Source of the DNA: an uncultured Prevotella sp. | GTDB lineage: Bacteria; Bacteroidota; Bacteroidia; Bacteroidales; Bacteroidaceae | Assembly: GCA_934230115.1 (NCBI GenBank) | Contig: CAKQEI010000087.1 | Coordinates: forward strand, 1 to 7,422 | DNA length: 7,422 nt | Direction: 5' to 3' | Shown: piece after piece, positions 1-6,474 of the stretch | Layout: each line of letters opens with the position of its first letter | Numbering within the stretch: position 1 is the stretch's first letter | Translations under genes and position numbers: made by a program | The notes under the pieces: model-generated | The model's database searches: none | What the model was told of the DNA's origin: nothing | The model's input: only the letters and a program-made list of their open reading frames with translations

Positions 1-488
1 CGTCGGCTCTCACTCAACTTCTCGCTTGCTATCTGTATGCTTGCCTCAGCGTATACAGCATCCACATATTTCTGCATAACATCGATAGCTATATTGTCCT
101 GCGCCTTCTGCATCGCCGTAGCAGAAAAGTCACGGCTCAATCGAGCCTGCTTGAAAGCATTGATTGTGGCGAAACCATCAAACACATTCAGTTCGGCATA
201 AAGCTGATAATAGTTGTTGAATGTTGTCACATTATTATATGTATTGGTCTCAGGGTCGATGTTTCGTCCCCAAGCATATTGGCCCTGCACTCCACCGGCT
301 ACGGTAGGCAAGAAAGCAGCCACAGCATGTTGGTAGTCTTGCTTGCGTTGGCGTGCGTTGATAGTCTCACGCTTCACATCCGTAGCATGCTCTGCTGCAT
401 ACCTCATACAGTCGTCAAGGCCCCAACTCTGTGCCGAGACTACTGACGCAACCATCAACCATTCTATCAGTAATACTTTTCTTTTCAT
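1..488 (-). CDS. TolC-family outer-membrane efflux protein (N-terminal part, cut by window edge)
   Basis: I translated this by hand from the minus strand: 162 codons are open from the ATG at 488 to the window edge, so the C-terminal part is missing. Residues 1-19 form a signal peptide (MKRK, a hydrophobic core, cleavage probably after VSA before QSW). The mature start has the 'LDDCMRYAAEHATDVK' pattern typical of TolC-like proteins, in which a helix begins just after cleavage. It is followed by 'AAFLPTV' and a strand ending 'YAELNVFDGF', which match the first helix and first beta-barrel strand of the OMF family, and then long amphipathic helix ('ARLSRDF...AQDNIAIDVMQKYVDAVYAE'). Family members form trimeric channels that work with a periplasmic adaptor and an inner-membrane pump. 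Those partners would lie beyond base 1 if this is the usual operon. An in-frame ATG at 497 is an alternative start; I chose 488 because GAGG precedes it at a usable distance. Confidence 0.9.
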   Translation of the reverse strand, partial: MKRKVLLIEWLMVASVVSAQSWGLDDCMRYAAEHATDVKRETINARQRKQDYQHAVAAFLPTVAGGVQGQYAWGRNIDPETNTYNNVTTFNNYYQLYAELNVFDGFATINAFKQARLSRDFSATAMQKAQDNIAIDVMQKYVDAVYAEASIQIASEKLSESR

Positions 489-514
489 AATCCTCATTAT
501 TTTGACATTATAAG

Positions 515-530
515 GACAAGGGCTGTGCCA
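515..530 (-). promoter_or_regulatory. Sigma-54-like -24/-12 element for the TolC-family gene
   Basis: On the minus strand TGGCAC (530-525) is followed by 5 bp and then TTGTC (519-515). The sigma-54 consensus is TGGCAC-N5-TTGCW, so the -24 half is perfect and the spacing exact, but the invariant-type GC of the -12 half reads GT. Transcription would begin near 505, leaving about 17 nt before the ATG at 488. I found no TAnnTTTG box on this strand in the intergenic region, which makes an alternative promoter type more plausible. The tandem dyad at 587-624 is centred about 100 bp upstream, where a sigma-54 enhancer-binding protein would be expected to bind. This is inference from motifs, weakened by the -12 mismatch. 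Confidence 0.4.
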
Positions 531-586
531 AAACAACAATTCTACTGATAATCAAAACATTAGCACAGAAGCCTCATAAACCATAA

Positions 587-624
587 TGTCCAATAATTAG
601 ACACATCCGTCTAATTATTGGACA
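587..624. promoter_or_regulatory. Tandem dyad operator candidate (two 17-bp near-palindromes forming one 38-bp perfect inverted repeat)
   Basis: TGTCCAATAATTAGAC (587-602) and GTCTAATTATTGGACA (609-624) are perfect 16-bp reverse complements around a 6-bp spacer. Each arm is itself nearly palindromic: 587-603 and 608-624 both fit TGTCnAATnATTnGACA, apart from C instead of T at 608. Their centres (595 and 616) are 21 bp apart, two helical turns, as expected for two protein dimers on one DNA face. No T-run follows on either strand, so this is not an intrinsic terminator. It lies between divergent genes, just upstream of the plus-strand promoter candidate and about 100 bp upstream of the predicted minus-strand start. 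It could bind a TetR/MarR-like repressor or an NtrC-type activator; no regulator gene is present in the window to decide. Confidence 0.65.
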
Positions 625-638
625 AACAATCAAGTGTT

Positions 639-673
639 TTTGCTTAAAAAGATATAAAATCTTCGTATCTTTA
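639..673 (+). promoter_or_regulatory. Weak Bacteroidota-type promoter for the Cys/His-rich protein gene
   Basis: TATCTTTA at 666-673 matches the Bacteroidota -7 box TAnnTTTG except for the last base. TTTG at 639-642 could be the -33 box, but the 23-bp spacer is longer than the usual 19-21 bp. Transcription would begin near 680. The dyad element ends 14 bp upstream of the -33 box, so a protein bound there could affect this promoter as well as the divergent one. Confidence 0.4.
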
Positions 674-788
674 TATGTAGTATCAAACTTAAATATTAAC
701 TTTACATTTGAAATCCAAGAACAAGGTTTCCTCATTTATGAAAACTTGGTTCGAAGAGTCTTATAACAGAAAGAGAGTTTTTAGGATA

Positions 789-1154
789 ATGCACAATTTC
801 AACAATAGAAGAAAGAGGTTTGCATGGCTGCTGATGTTGGTGTATCTGCCAATGATGCTCGCCATTACCTTCCACCACCATTCGGAGGCGGAGGGAGCCA
901 CCGCCACATCCTATTGTTACGATTGTGTGCATCATATCCGCCATAATGGGCATCTTAGTGCCAACCAGAGTTTCATGCACGATTGCTTACTCTGCCAGTT
1001 GCACAGCTTGCCCTATGTGGTGCCAACCATTGTTCGCATAGCAGTATTTATTGCTATGGTTCACGTCGCTTTTGTCGTGTCCTGCCCATTTGTCAAGACT
1101 CGCCAAGGCGACATTCATTCCACCCGTGCTCCCCCAGTACCTCTATCTTTGTAG
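789..1154 (+). CDS. Small Cys/His-rich membrane protein, DUF2946-like
   Basis: This encodes 121 aa from the ATG at 789. A basic start (RRKR) leads into a hydrophobic segment at residues 11-28, immediately followed by HHH (29-31). The middle region carries two CxxC pairs (C43/C46 and C66/C69) and many histidines (48, 49, 52, 55, 64, 72). A second hydrophobic segment spans about 77-98, and the end is 'TRAPPVPL'. A signal anchor, a CxxC segment before a second membrane helix and a terminal R-A/G-P-P motif are reminiscent of DUF2946 proteins, which are often found beside TonB-dependent copper receptors. This is resemblance by eye, not a database match. The soluble part could bind copper, zinc or another soft metal. 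Other in-frame starts are ATG at 738 (138 aa) and TTG at 708 (148 aa); I chose 789 because it gives a normal short n-region before the hydrophobic core. The TonB receptor follows on the same strand after 194 bp. Confidence 0.7.
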   Translation: MHNFNNRRKRFAWLLMLVYLPMMLAITFHHHSEAEGATATSYCYDCVHHIRHNGHLSANQSFMHDCLLCQLHSLPYVVPTIVRIAVFIAMVHVAFVVSCPFVKTRQGDIHSTRAPPVPLSL

Positions 1155-1348
1155 CTTTTTTTTCAACAACTTATTGTCATGCGCTCACATCAAGTGCTAA
1201 GGCTATCTCCTTGCCTGAATATCCGGTGAGGATTTCGTCTCAGGCAGACAGCATCAAGCGTATGGCGAGGGACGGTGTGTCCCCCTATAAAAGAAGACGT
1301 ATTTAGAATAAGATACTTTTTAAGATAAAACAAAACATAGTAAGAAAA
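1155..1348 (+). other. Structured leader between the small membrane protein and the TonB receptor
   Basis: This 194-bp stretch holds no convincing gene. It opens with T8 at 1155-1162, but no adjacent strong stem makes it an intrinsic terminator. Two hairpins can be drawn further on. TGCCTGA (1212-1218) pairs with TCAGGCA (1240-1246) and encloses a small ATCC/GGAT stem (1221-1224 with 1230-1233). GGGAC (1269-1273) pairs with GTCCC (1279-1283) over a GGTGT loop. I looked for cobalamin (GCCACTG) and TPP riboswitch signature segments and did not find them. The last 40 bases before the receptor ATG are very A-rich, as is usual for Bacteroidota translation starts. The stretch may be a regulatory 5' leader or merely a spacer. 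Confidence 0.35.
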
Positions 1349-3736
1349 ATGAAATCAAAGAATTGTCAGTTGATGCTCCTCACTGGTGCATTGACAGTCT
1401 CATTTGTGGCTCAAGCAGCCGATGTTAAGAACAATAGTATTGTAAAGGACAGCAACGACACGGAGGAAACCATAAAGAACACGGACGCCAATGTGTATGG
1501 TCATGTGGTTGACGCCAAGACGGGCGAGCATATGCCATATGCAACAATACAAATCAAGGGCACTACCATTGCCACAACAACCGACAAGACGGGACACTAT
1601 TTCCTGAAGAACTTGCCAGAGGGCAGATTCACGGTAGTTGTGAAATGTTTAGGCTATAAGACAGTGGAGAAAACTGTTAGCATAAGGCATGATGCCACCC
1701 AGGAACTCAACTTCTCTCTTAAAACCGATGATGTGGCTCTCGACGAAGTTGTGGTTTCTGCCAACCGCAACGAGACGGCAAGACGATTGGCCCCCAACCT
1801 GGTTAATGTTATCGGCAGCAAAATGTTTGACATAACACAGTCGACATGCCTGGCACAAGGGCTCAACTTCCAGCCTGGTGTACGCACGGAAGACGACTGC
1901 CAAAACTGTGGATTCACCCAGGTGCGCATCAATGGCCTTGACGGACATTACTCACAGATATTGGTAGACTCACGTCCTGTGTTCTCTTCATTAAACGGTG
2001 TGTATGGCTTGGAGCAGATTCCTGCCAATATGGTCGACCGTGTGGAGGTGGTTCGTGGTGGAGGCTCAGCACTCTTTGGTGCTTCTGCCATTGGCGGAAC
2101 TATCAATATCATCACCAAGGAACCTATACGCAACTCGGCTTCCTTCGGACATACCTTTATGTCGCAGGGTGGGGCCAACTCATTCGACAATGTGACAACG
2201 GGAAATGTATCCTTGGTGACAGACGACAACAAGGCAGGTGTGTATGCTTATGGACAGACACGCACCCGACAAGGCTACGACCATGATGGCGATGGCTATA
2301 CCGAGGTGCCTGAGTTGGACAACCATACTTTCGGCCTTAACTCCTATCTGCGCCTCAGTCCTTATTCCAAGTTGAGCCTGCAATATCATGGCATACATGA
2401 GTTCCGCCGTGGCGGCAACAGGCTCGACCAAGTTCCCCATGAGGCTAATATCACAGAGCAGGTGGAACATGACATTCAGGGTGGCGGACTCACTTATGAT
2501 TTCTATTCTCCTGATGAGAAGAACCGCTTGTCGGCCTATTTCTCATTCCAGACCACAACCCGCAAGAGTTATTATGGCGGTATCGGAGAGGGAACGGAGG
2601 AAGACAAGGAAATAGCCAGCAAGGCCTATGGCACCACACATAACCTCACATACGTAGCCGGAACACAGTATGTTCGCTCATTCGGCAAGATGCTCTTCAT
2701 GCCATCCGACTTGACTCTTGGCGCAGAATACAACTTCGACGGCTTGAAGGATGTCATCCTCGGCTACGACCGCCACTTCAAGCAGGATGTGCGCATAGGT
2801 AGCTTCTTCTTCCAAAACGAATGGAAGAACAAGCAGTGGAGCTTTCTCTTGGGTGGACGATTGGACAAGCACAACTTGATTGAAAACGTCATCTTCAGTC
2901 CTCGTGCCAATCTCCGCTTCAATCCTACAGAGAATGTGAACTTGCGCATTACGTATGCTGGTGGTTTCCGTGCTCCTCAAGCGTTCGACGAAGACTTGCA
3001 TGTTGGTGTAGTTGGTGGCGAGCGACTGGTTACGGTATTGGCAGACAACCTGAAAGAGGAACGATCTAACAGTTTCAGCGTGTCGGCCGACCTATACCAC
3101 AAGTTTGGCAATGTGCAGACCAATCTCTTGATAGAAGGATTCTATACCGACTTGAACAATGTGTTCGCACTACGCCAACTCGACAAACCTGACACACAAG
3201 GCAATACCGTGCAAGAGCGTTATAATGCTTATGGCGCAAAGGTGTTAGGCTTGAATCTTGAAGGCAAGGCTATGTTCACCCGCTGGTTTACGCTCCAGGC
3301 AGGACTCACCCTGCAGCAAAGCCATTATGACGAAGCAATAGCATGGAACGACGAAGTGCCAGAACAGAAATACAAGAAGATGATGCGCACTCCTAATACA
3401 TACGGTTACTTCACGGCAAGCTTTACTCCAGTGGAACGTTTCACCGCCTCAATCACGGGCAACTATACTGGCAACATGCTTGTTGGCCACTCAGCAGGTT
3501 CGGGTGTAGAGAAGCCTGTGGCTGTGACTACTCCTAAGTTCATGGAGGTGAACATGAAGTTGTCTTACGATTTCACTATCTACAAGTATCTTACTCTTCA
3601 GGTGAACGGTGGCATACAAAACATTACCAATGCTTACCAGAAGGACTTCGACAAGGGATGGAATCGTGATTCTGGCTACATCTATGGTCCGGCGCTTCCA
3701 AGAAGCTACTTTGTTGGCGTGAGGGTGAACTATTAA
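1349..3736 (+). CDS. TonB-dependent outer-membrane receptor with N-terminal carboxypeptidase-regulatory-like domain
   Basis: This complete 795-aa protein imports a substrate across the outer membrane using TonB/ExbBD energy. Residues 1-23 are a signal peptide ending AQA. A CarboxypepD_reg-like beta domain spans about 48-125 ('YGHVVDAKTGEHMPYATIQIKG'). 'LDEVVVSA' (131-138) is the usual junction to the plug. The plug runs about 140-257, with 'VDRVEVVRGGGSALFGASAIGGTINI' features at 229-254. The remainder is a 22-strand-type barrel ending 'YFVGVRVNY', with a C-terminal aromatic residue. Notable features are CQNC at 184-187 in the plug, an EF-hand-like loop with D311, D313, D315, E319 and E322, and FRAP at 540-543 followed by H551. 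The substrate is uncertain: the neighbouring Cys/His-rich protein and the CQNC motif favour a metal or metal complex, FRAP plus His is seen in heme receptors, and calcium-binding loops occur in BtuB-type cobalamin receptors. I therefore assign no symbol. Confidence 0.93.
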   Translation: MKSKNCQLMLLTGALTVSFVAQAADVKNNSIVKDSNDTEETIKNTDANVYGHVVDAKTGEHMPYATIQIKGTTIATTTDKTGHYFLKNLPEGRFTVVVKCLGYKTVEKTVSIRHDATQELNFSLKTDDVALDEVVVSANRNETARRLAPNLVNVIGSKMFDITQSTCLAQGLNFQPGVRTEDDCQNCGFTQVRINGLDGHYSQILVDSRPVFSSLNGVYGLEQIPANMVDRVEVVRGGGSALFGASAIGGTINIITKEPIRNSASFGHTFMSQGGANSFDNVTTGNVSLVTDDNKAGVYAYGQTRTRQGYDHDGDGYTEVPELDNHTFGLNSYLRLSPYSKLSLQYHGIHEFRRGGNRLDQVPHEANITEQVEHDIQGGGLTYDFYSPDEKNRLSAYFSFQTTTRKSYYGGIGEGTEEDKEIASKAYGTTHNLTYVAGTQYVRSFGKMLFMPSDLTLGAEYNFDGLKDVILGYDRHFKQDVRIGSFFFQNEWKNKQWSFLLGGRLDKHNLIENVIFSPRANLRFNPTENVNLRITYAGGFRAPQAFDEDLHVGVVGGERLVTVLADNLKEERSNSFSVSADLYHKFGNVQTNLLIEGFYTDLNNVFALRQLDKPDTQGNTVQERYNAYGAKVLGLNLEGKAMFTRWFTLQAGLTLQQSHYDEAIAWNDEVPEQKYKKMMRTPNTYGYFTASFTPVERFTASITGNYTGNMLVGHSAGSGVEKPVAVTTPKFMEVNMKLSYDFTIYKYLTLQVNGGIQNITNAYQKDFDKGWNRDSGYIYGPALPRSYFVGVRVNY

Positions 3737-3740
3737 AAAT

Positions 3741-3807
3741 ATGGTTACATTAAAGAGGTACGGCTTGAAACCGAACCTCTCTAATGTAACCATTATCTGT
3801 TTTTTTT
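3741..3807. terminator. Strong, probably bidirectional intrinsic terminator between convergent genes
   Basis: Arms 3741-3763 and 3771-3793 pair at 21 of 23 positions, with two 1x1 mismatches, around a 7-nt loop CTTGAAA. On the plus strand T8 (3800-3807) follows the stem after 6 nt. On the minus strand the stem is followed by ATTTTTAA, a shorter T-run. It lies 4 bp after the TonB receptor stop codon and abuts the stop codon of the convergent AI-2E-family gene, so it can end both transcripts. Confidence 0.85.
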
Positions 3808-3808
3808 A

Positions 3809-4882
3809 TCACTCTGGCTCATGCTCCTTCGTGACATACCGTTGCCAATAGGCAATAAGTAGTGTAGTGAGCGGCAGGGCTATAATCAGTCCTATGAATC
3901 CGAGCAACGCTCCCCATACTGAAAGCGAGAGCAGCAGTATGGCAGGGTTCAATCCCATAGCCTTGCCCATGATTTTGGGCGTCACTATCATGTCCGTGAT
4001 TATCTGCACAACGATGAACAGTCCCACGGCCAAGCCAAACACCATCCAGAAGTTCTGTCCTGTGTCGGCTGCCTTAAGCATGGCAAGGAAAGCCGTAGGT
4101 ATCAGGGCGAAGGTGTGGAGATAAGGCACAAGGTCCATTACGCCGATAAGTATGCCAAGACCTATGGCCATGGGGAAATCCATTATGCTGAAACCTATGC
4201 AGAACATCACGCCCATGCACAATGCCACAAGACTCTGGCCACGGATGTAGTTGTTAAGCTCTCGTTCCACATCTACGGCAAGCTCGCGCCAGAAGGGACG
4301 GTTCTTCTTGGGGAATATCTTAATCCAGTTGCTCGTGAGAAACTCATAGTCGAGCAATATGAAGAACATATATAATAAGGTGATACACGAAGCCACGATA
4401 CCTTTTATAATATACGCCGTCTGTCCTATCACGGCAAACACCTTGGGCATGGTGGTCCTTAATGTCTCCTTGAAGTCGGAACTCTTGAAGAAATGCTCTA
4501 TCTCCGTCTGGTTGTCCTCTATCCAGCGCTTCACAAGCGTGGTAAGGTCGTTGGTGTGTGTGGTCTGGTGCAGCCAGTGCATCAGATAGCTGTATAGTTT
4601 CTGAAACTGGTCGAACATGGGCGGGATGATGAAGTACACCATCAGTCCTATCACGCTCAGCACAGCAAGCATGGCTATTATTATGGCCAATGCCCTCACC
4701 TTGACGTGCATCCTATACTGAATGAACTTCACCATAGGATAGAGCAGATAGGCAAAGAGCCACGCTATGAAGAAGGGCAACAGCACGCTGCTCAGATAAT
4801 TGGTGATGTAGAGCACAGCGAGCACAAGCGCTCCCAATCCTACCCACCGCACAAGTTTGTCGAATGTTATCTTTTCTGCCAT
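3809..4882 (-). CDS. AI-2E/PerM-family transporter (YdiK-like inner-membrane protein)
   Basis: This 357-aa polytopic inner-membrane protein begins at the ATG at 4882. Hydrophobic segments occur at about 12-30, 32-50, 64-87, 148-178, 217-248, 255-268, 280-300 and 312-346, which fits the roughly eight-helix layout of the family. Landmark sequences are YIRGQ (212-216), DLVPYLH (250-256), and a C-terminal 'TPKIMGKAMGLNP' block followed by 'LSLSVWGALLGFIGL'. The amphipathic region 88-147 between the early and later helices is also typical. Characterised relatives have been linked to autoinducer-2 export or Na+/H+ antiport, but substrates vary, so the transported molecule is unknown here. The gene starts 16 bp after the thymidine kinase stop codon with no terminator or promoter visible between, so the two are probably cotranscribed. 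No functional link between them is evident. Confidence 0.92.
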   Translation of the reverse strand: MAEKITFDKLVRWVGLGALVLAVLYITNYLSSVLLPFFIAWLFAYLLYPMVKFIQYRMHVKVRALAIIIAMLAVLSVIGLMVYFIIPPMFDQFQKLYSYLMHWLHQTTHTNDLTTLVKRWIEDNQTEIEHFFKSSDFKETLRTTMPKVFAVIGQTAYIIKGIVASCITLLYMFFILLDYEFLTSNWIKIFPKKNRPFWRELAVDVERELNNYIRGQSLVALCMGVMFCIGFSIMDFPMAIGLGILIGVMDLVPYLHTFALIPTAFLAMLKAADTGQNFWMVFGLAVGLFIVVQIITDMIVTPKIMGKAMGLNPAILLLSLSVWGALLGFIGLIIALPLTTLLIAYWQRYVTKEHEPE

Positions 4883-4898
4883 AAACTCCCCCTGATTC

Positions 4899-5492
4899 TT
4901 AGTCCTTCAGCTTATTATAGCACTCCCGGCATAGCGGCTCATACTCAGTCTGCTCGCCTATAAGCACCCTATTGTCGTCGTGAACAAGACGATGGCTGAC
5001 ATAAGCAAGCGAACCGCACTTCACGCAAATGGCATGCACCTTGGTTACATCGTCGGCTACGGCACAGAGCGAAGGAATAGGTCCGAAGGGGATGCCCTTG
5101 AAGTCCATGTCGAGACCAGCGATAATCACACGCACATTGCTGCCAGCAAGCTCATTGCACACATCCACGAGACGCATGTCGAAGAACTGAGCCTCATCGA
5201 TACCCACTACATCAATGTCAAACTCCCCGTCCTTGGTTCTAGCAAGCGACGTGATGATGTCGGAAGCCTTGGCTATGGGTGTCGACGGAATCTCGTTGCG
5301 GTCGTGGCTCACTACATTAGCCTCAGAATAACGTTTGTCAAGCTGCGGCTTAAAGATTACAACTCGCTGGCGTGCGAACGTGGCACGCTTCATACGGCGG
5401 ATCAACTCCTCGGTCTTTCCCGAGAACATCGACCCGCAAATCACTTCTATTCTACCTTGGCGATGCTTCTCGCCCACTAAATATGCTGTCAT
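4899..5492 (-). CDS. tdk: Thymidine kinase, type II (zinc-containing)
   Basis: This 197-aa enzyme phosphorylates thymidine to dTMP with ATP in the pyrimidine salvage pathway, in the cytoplasm. The P-loop GSMFSGKT is at 20-27. DEAQFF at 99-104 contains the catalytic-base glutamate (E100) of the family. The lasso/substrate loop '[13 protein letters not shown]' is at 126-138. Four zinc-ligand cysteines occur as CVKC (156/159) and CREC (188/191). Length and domain order are normal and all key residues are present. The frame stays open upstream to an ATG at 5555, giving 218 aa. I chose 5492 because it places about 12 residues before GRIEVICG, close to other Bacteroidales enzymes as I recall them, and because the longer version would begin upstream of the promoter at 5501-5532. 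Confidence 0.96.
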   Translation of the reverse strand: MTAYLVGEKHRQGRIEVICGSMFSGKTEELIRRMKRATFARQRVVIFKPQLDKRYSEANVVSHDRNEIPSTPIAKASDIITSLARTKDGEFDIDVVGIDEAQFFDMRLVDVCNELAGSNVRVIIAGLDMDFKGIPFGPIPSLCAVADDVTKVHAICVKCGSLAYVSHRLVHDDNRVLIGEQTEYEPLCRECYNKLKD

Positions 5493-5500
5493 GATAGGTG

Positions 5501-5532
5501 CAAATTTACAAAGACGTTTTAAAAATTGCAAA
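5501..5532 (-). promoter_or_regulatory. Promoter of tdk and the AI-2E-family gene
   Basis: On the minus strand TTTG (5532-5529) is followed by 20 bp and then TAAATTTG (5508-5501), a perfect match to the Bacteroidota primary-sigma promoter. Only 8 nt separate the -7 box from the ATG at 5492, so the transcript should have almost no leader. The box also argues against the upstream ATG at 5555 as the start of tdk. Confidence 0.8.
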
Positions 5533-5547
5533 GAAACACCATTATTT

Positions 5548-5579
5548 TTTGCCATTCTTAGAGAATATAGCTATATTTG
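5548..5579 (+). promoter_or_regulatory. Promoter of rsmI
   Basis: TTTG (5548-5551), a 20-bp spacer and TATATTTG (5572-5579) perfectly match the Bacteroidota primary-sigma promoter. The -7 box ends 9 nt before the ATG at 5589, so the mRNA is predicted to be leaderless or nearly so. It is divergent from the tdk promoter; the two -33 boxes are 15 bp apart. Confidence 0.8.
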
Positions 5580-5588
5580 TTGCCTAAT

Positions 5589-6413
5589 ATGGGTATATTG
5601 TATATTGTGCCCACTCCGGTGGGCAATATGGAGGACATGACAATGCGTGCCATCCGTATATTGAAAGAGGCCGACCTGGTGCTTGCCGAGGACACGCGCA
5701 CATCGGGAATACTGTTGCAACACTTCGGCATTAAGAACCGCCTTGTGTCGCACCACAAGTTTAACGAGCACGGTACAAGTGCCGGAATTGTGGAGCGTCT
5801 GAAGGCGGGCGAGACCATTGCGCTCATAAGCGACGCTGGCACTCCTGGCATTAGCGACCCTGGCTTCTTCCTTGCCCGCGAGGCTGCAAAGGCAGGCATC
5901 ACGGTGCAATGTCTGCCGGGAGCCACGGCTTTCGTGCCTGCTATAGTGTCGTCGGGATTGCCTTGCGACCGCTTCTGCTTCGAAGGTTTCCTGCCACAGA
6001 AGAAGGGACGACAGACATTGCTCGACTCATTGCAAACGGAGACGCGCACTATGATATTCTATGAGTCGCCCTATAGACTGGTGAAGACGCTTGAGCAGTT
6101 TGCCGCCACATTTGGCGAAGACCGCCAGGCAAGTGTGTGCCGCGAGATATCAAAGCTGCACGAGGAGAGTGTGCGTGGCTCGCTGAAGGAAATCATTGCT
6201 CATTTCCGTGAGACTGAGCCTCGTGGCGAAATAGTCGTTGTTGTGGCAGGATGCGGTGAGGGCGAGATGTCGGCATTGAAGGCTCTTAAAGCCCAAGCCA
6301 AGGAGAAGAAGCCCAAACTGAGCAACAAGGAACGCTATGCTCTGCGCGAGACTGCTCCACAAGAGTTTAAGAAGAAGAAGTTCAGAGACAAGGAAGATGA
6401 AACTGCTGAATAG
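5589..6413 (+). CDS. rsmI: 16S rRNA (cytidine-1402-2'-O)-methyltransferase RsmI
   Basis: This 274-aa SAM-dependent enzyme of the tetrapyrrole-methylase fold methylates the ribose of C1402 in 16S rRNA, in the decoding centre. Conserved blocks appear in family order: PTPVGN (8-13), AEDTRTSGILLQHF (33-46), LISDAGTPGISDPG (79-92), LPGATAF (109-115), FYESPYRL (157-164), CREISKLHEE (184-193) and GEIVVVV (213-219). The catalytic core ends near 222. The remaining 50 or so residues are Lys/Glu-rich ('KEKKPKLSNKERYAL', 'KKKKFRDKED') and do not resemble the usual small C-terminal domain of proteobacterial RsmI. A TTG at 5577 in the same frame is rejected as the start because it lies inside the -7 box. 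The lipoprotein gene follows on the same strand 61 bp later. Confidence 0.95.
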   Translation: MGILYIVPTPVGNMEDMTMRAIRILKEADLVLAEDTRTSGILLQHFGIKNRLVSHHKFNEHGTSAGIVERLKAGETIALISDAGTPGISDPGFFLAREAAKAGITVQCLPGATAFVPAIVSSGLPCDRFCFEGFLPQKKGRQTLLDSLQTETRTMIFYESPYRLVKTLEQFAATFGEDRQASVCREISKLHEESVRGSLKEIIAHFRETEPRGEIVVVVAGCGEGEMSALKALKAQAKEKKPKLSNKERYALRETAPQEFKKKKFRDKEDETAE

Positions 6414-6474
6414 GAATAAGTTGAAATAAAACAAACAAAGGGAAATAGAATAATTAACCAAAAACCAGACAAAT

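Noticed and set aside
587..624. Intrinsic terminator reading of the perfect inverted repeat
   Set aside because: There is no T-run after the stem on either strand, and it lies between divergent rather than convergent genes.
708..737. TTG at 708 as start of the small membrane protein (148 aa)
   Set aside because: It uses a rare start codon and gives a long polar N-terminus before the hydrophobic segment. Its first residues (MKSKN) match those of the receptor, but I treat this as coincidence.
1144..1151. TATCTTTG, a perfect -7 box at the end of the small membrane protein gene
   Set aside because: No TTTG lies 19-21 bp upstream, and a match to six fixed bases is expected once or twice per strand by chance in this window. 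An internal promoter for the receptor is possible but unsupported.
983..1306. A 107-codon plus-strand reading frame overlapping the small membrane protein gene and the leader
   Set aside because: It overlaps the 789-1154 gene in another frame, has no recognisable domain or signal, and the competing frame has membrane segments, CxxC pairs and a DUF2946-like ending.
1155..1348. Cobalamin or TPP riboswitch upstream of the TonB receptor
   Set aside because: The conserved signature segments of both classes are missing and the drawn hairpins do not match their layouts.
5493..5555. N-terminal extension of thymidine kinase from the ATG at 5555
   Set aside because: The extension would span the promoter at 5501-5532 and has no counterpart in the usual N-terminus of the family.
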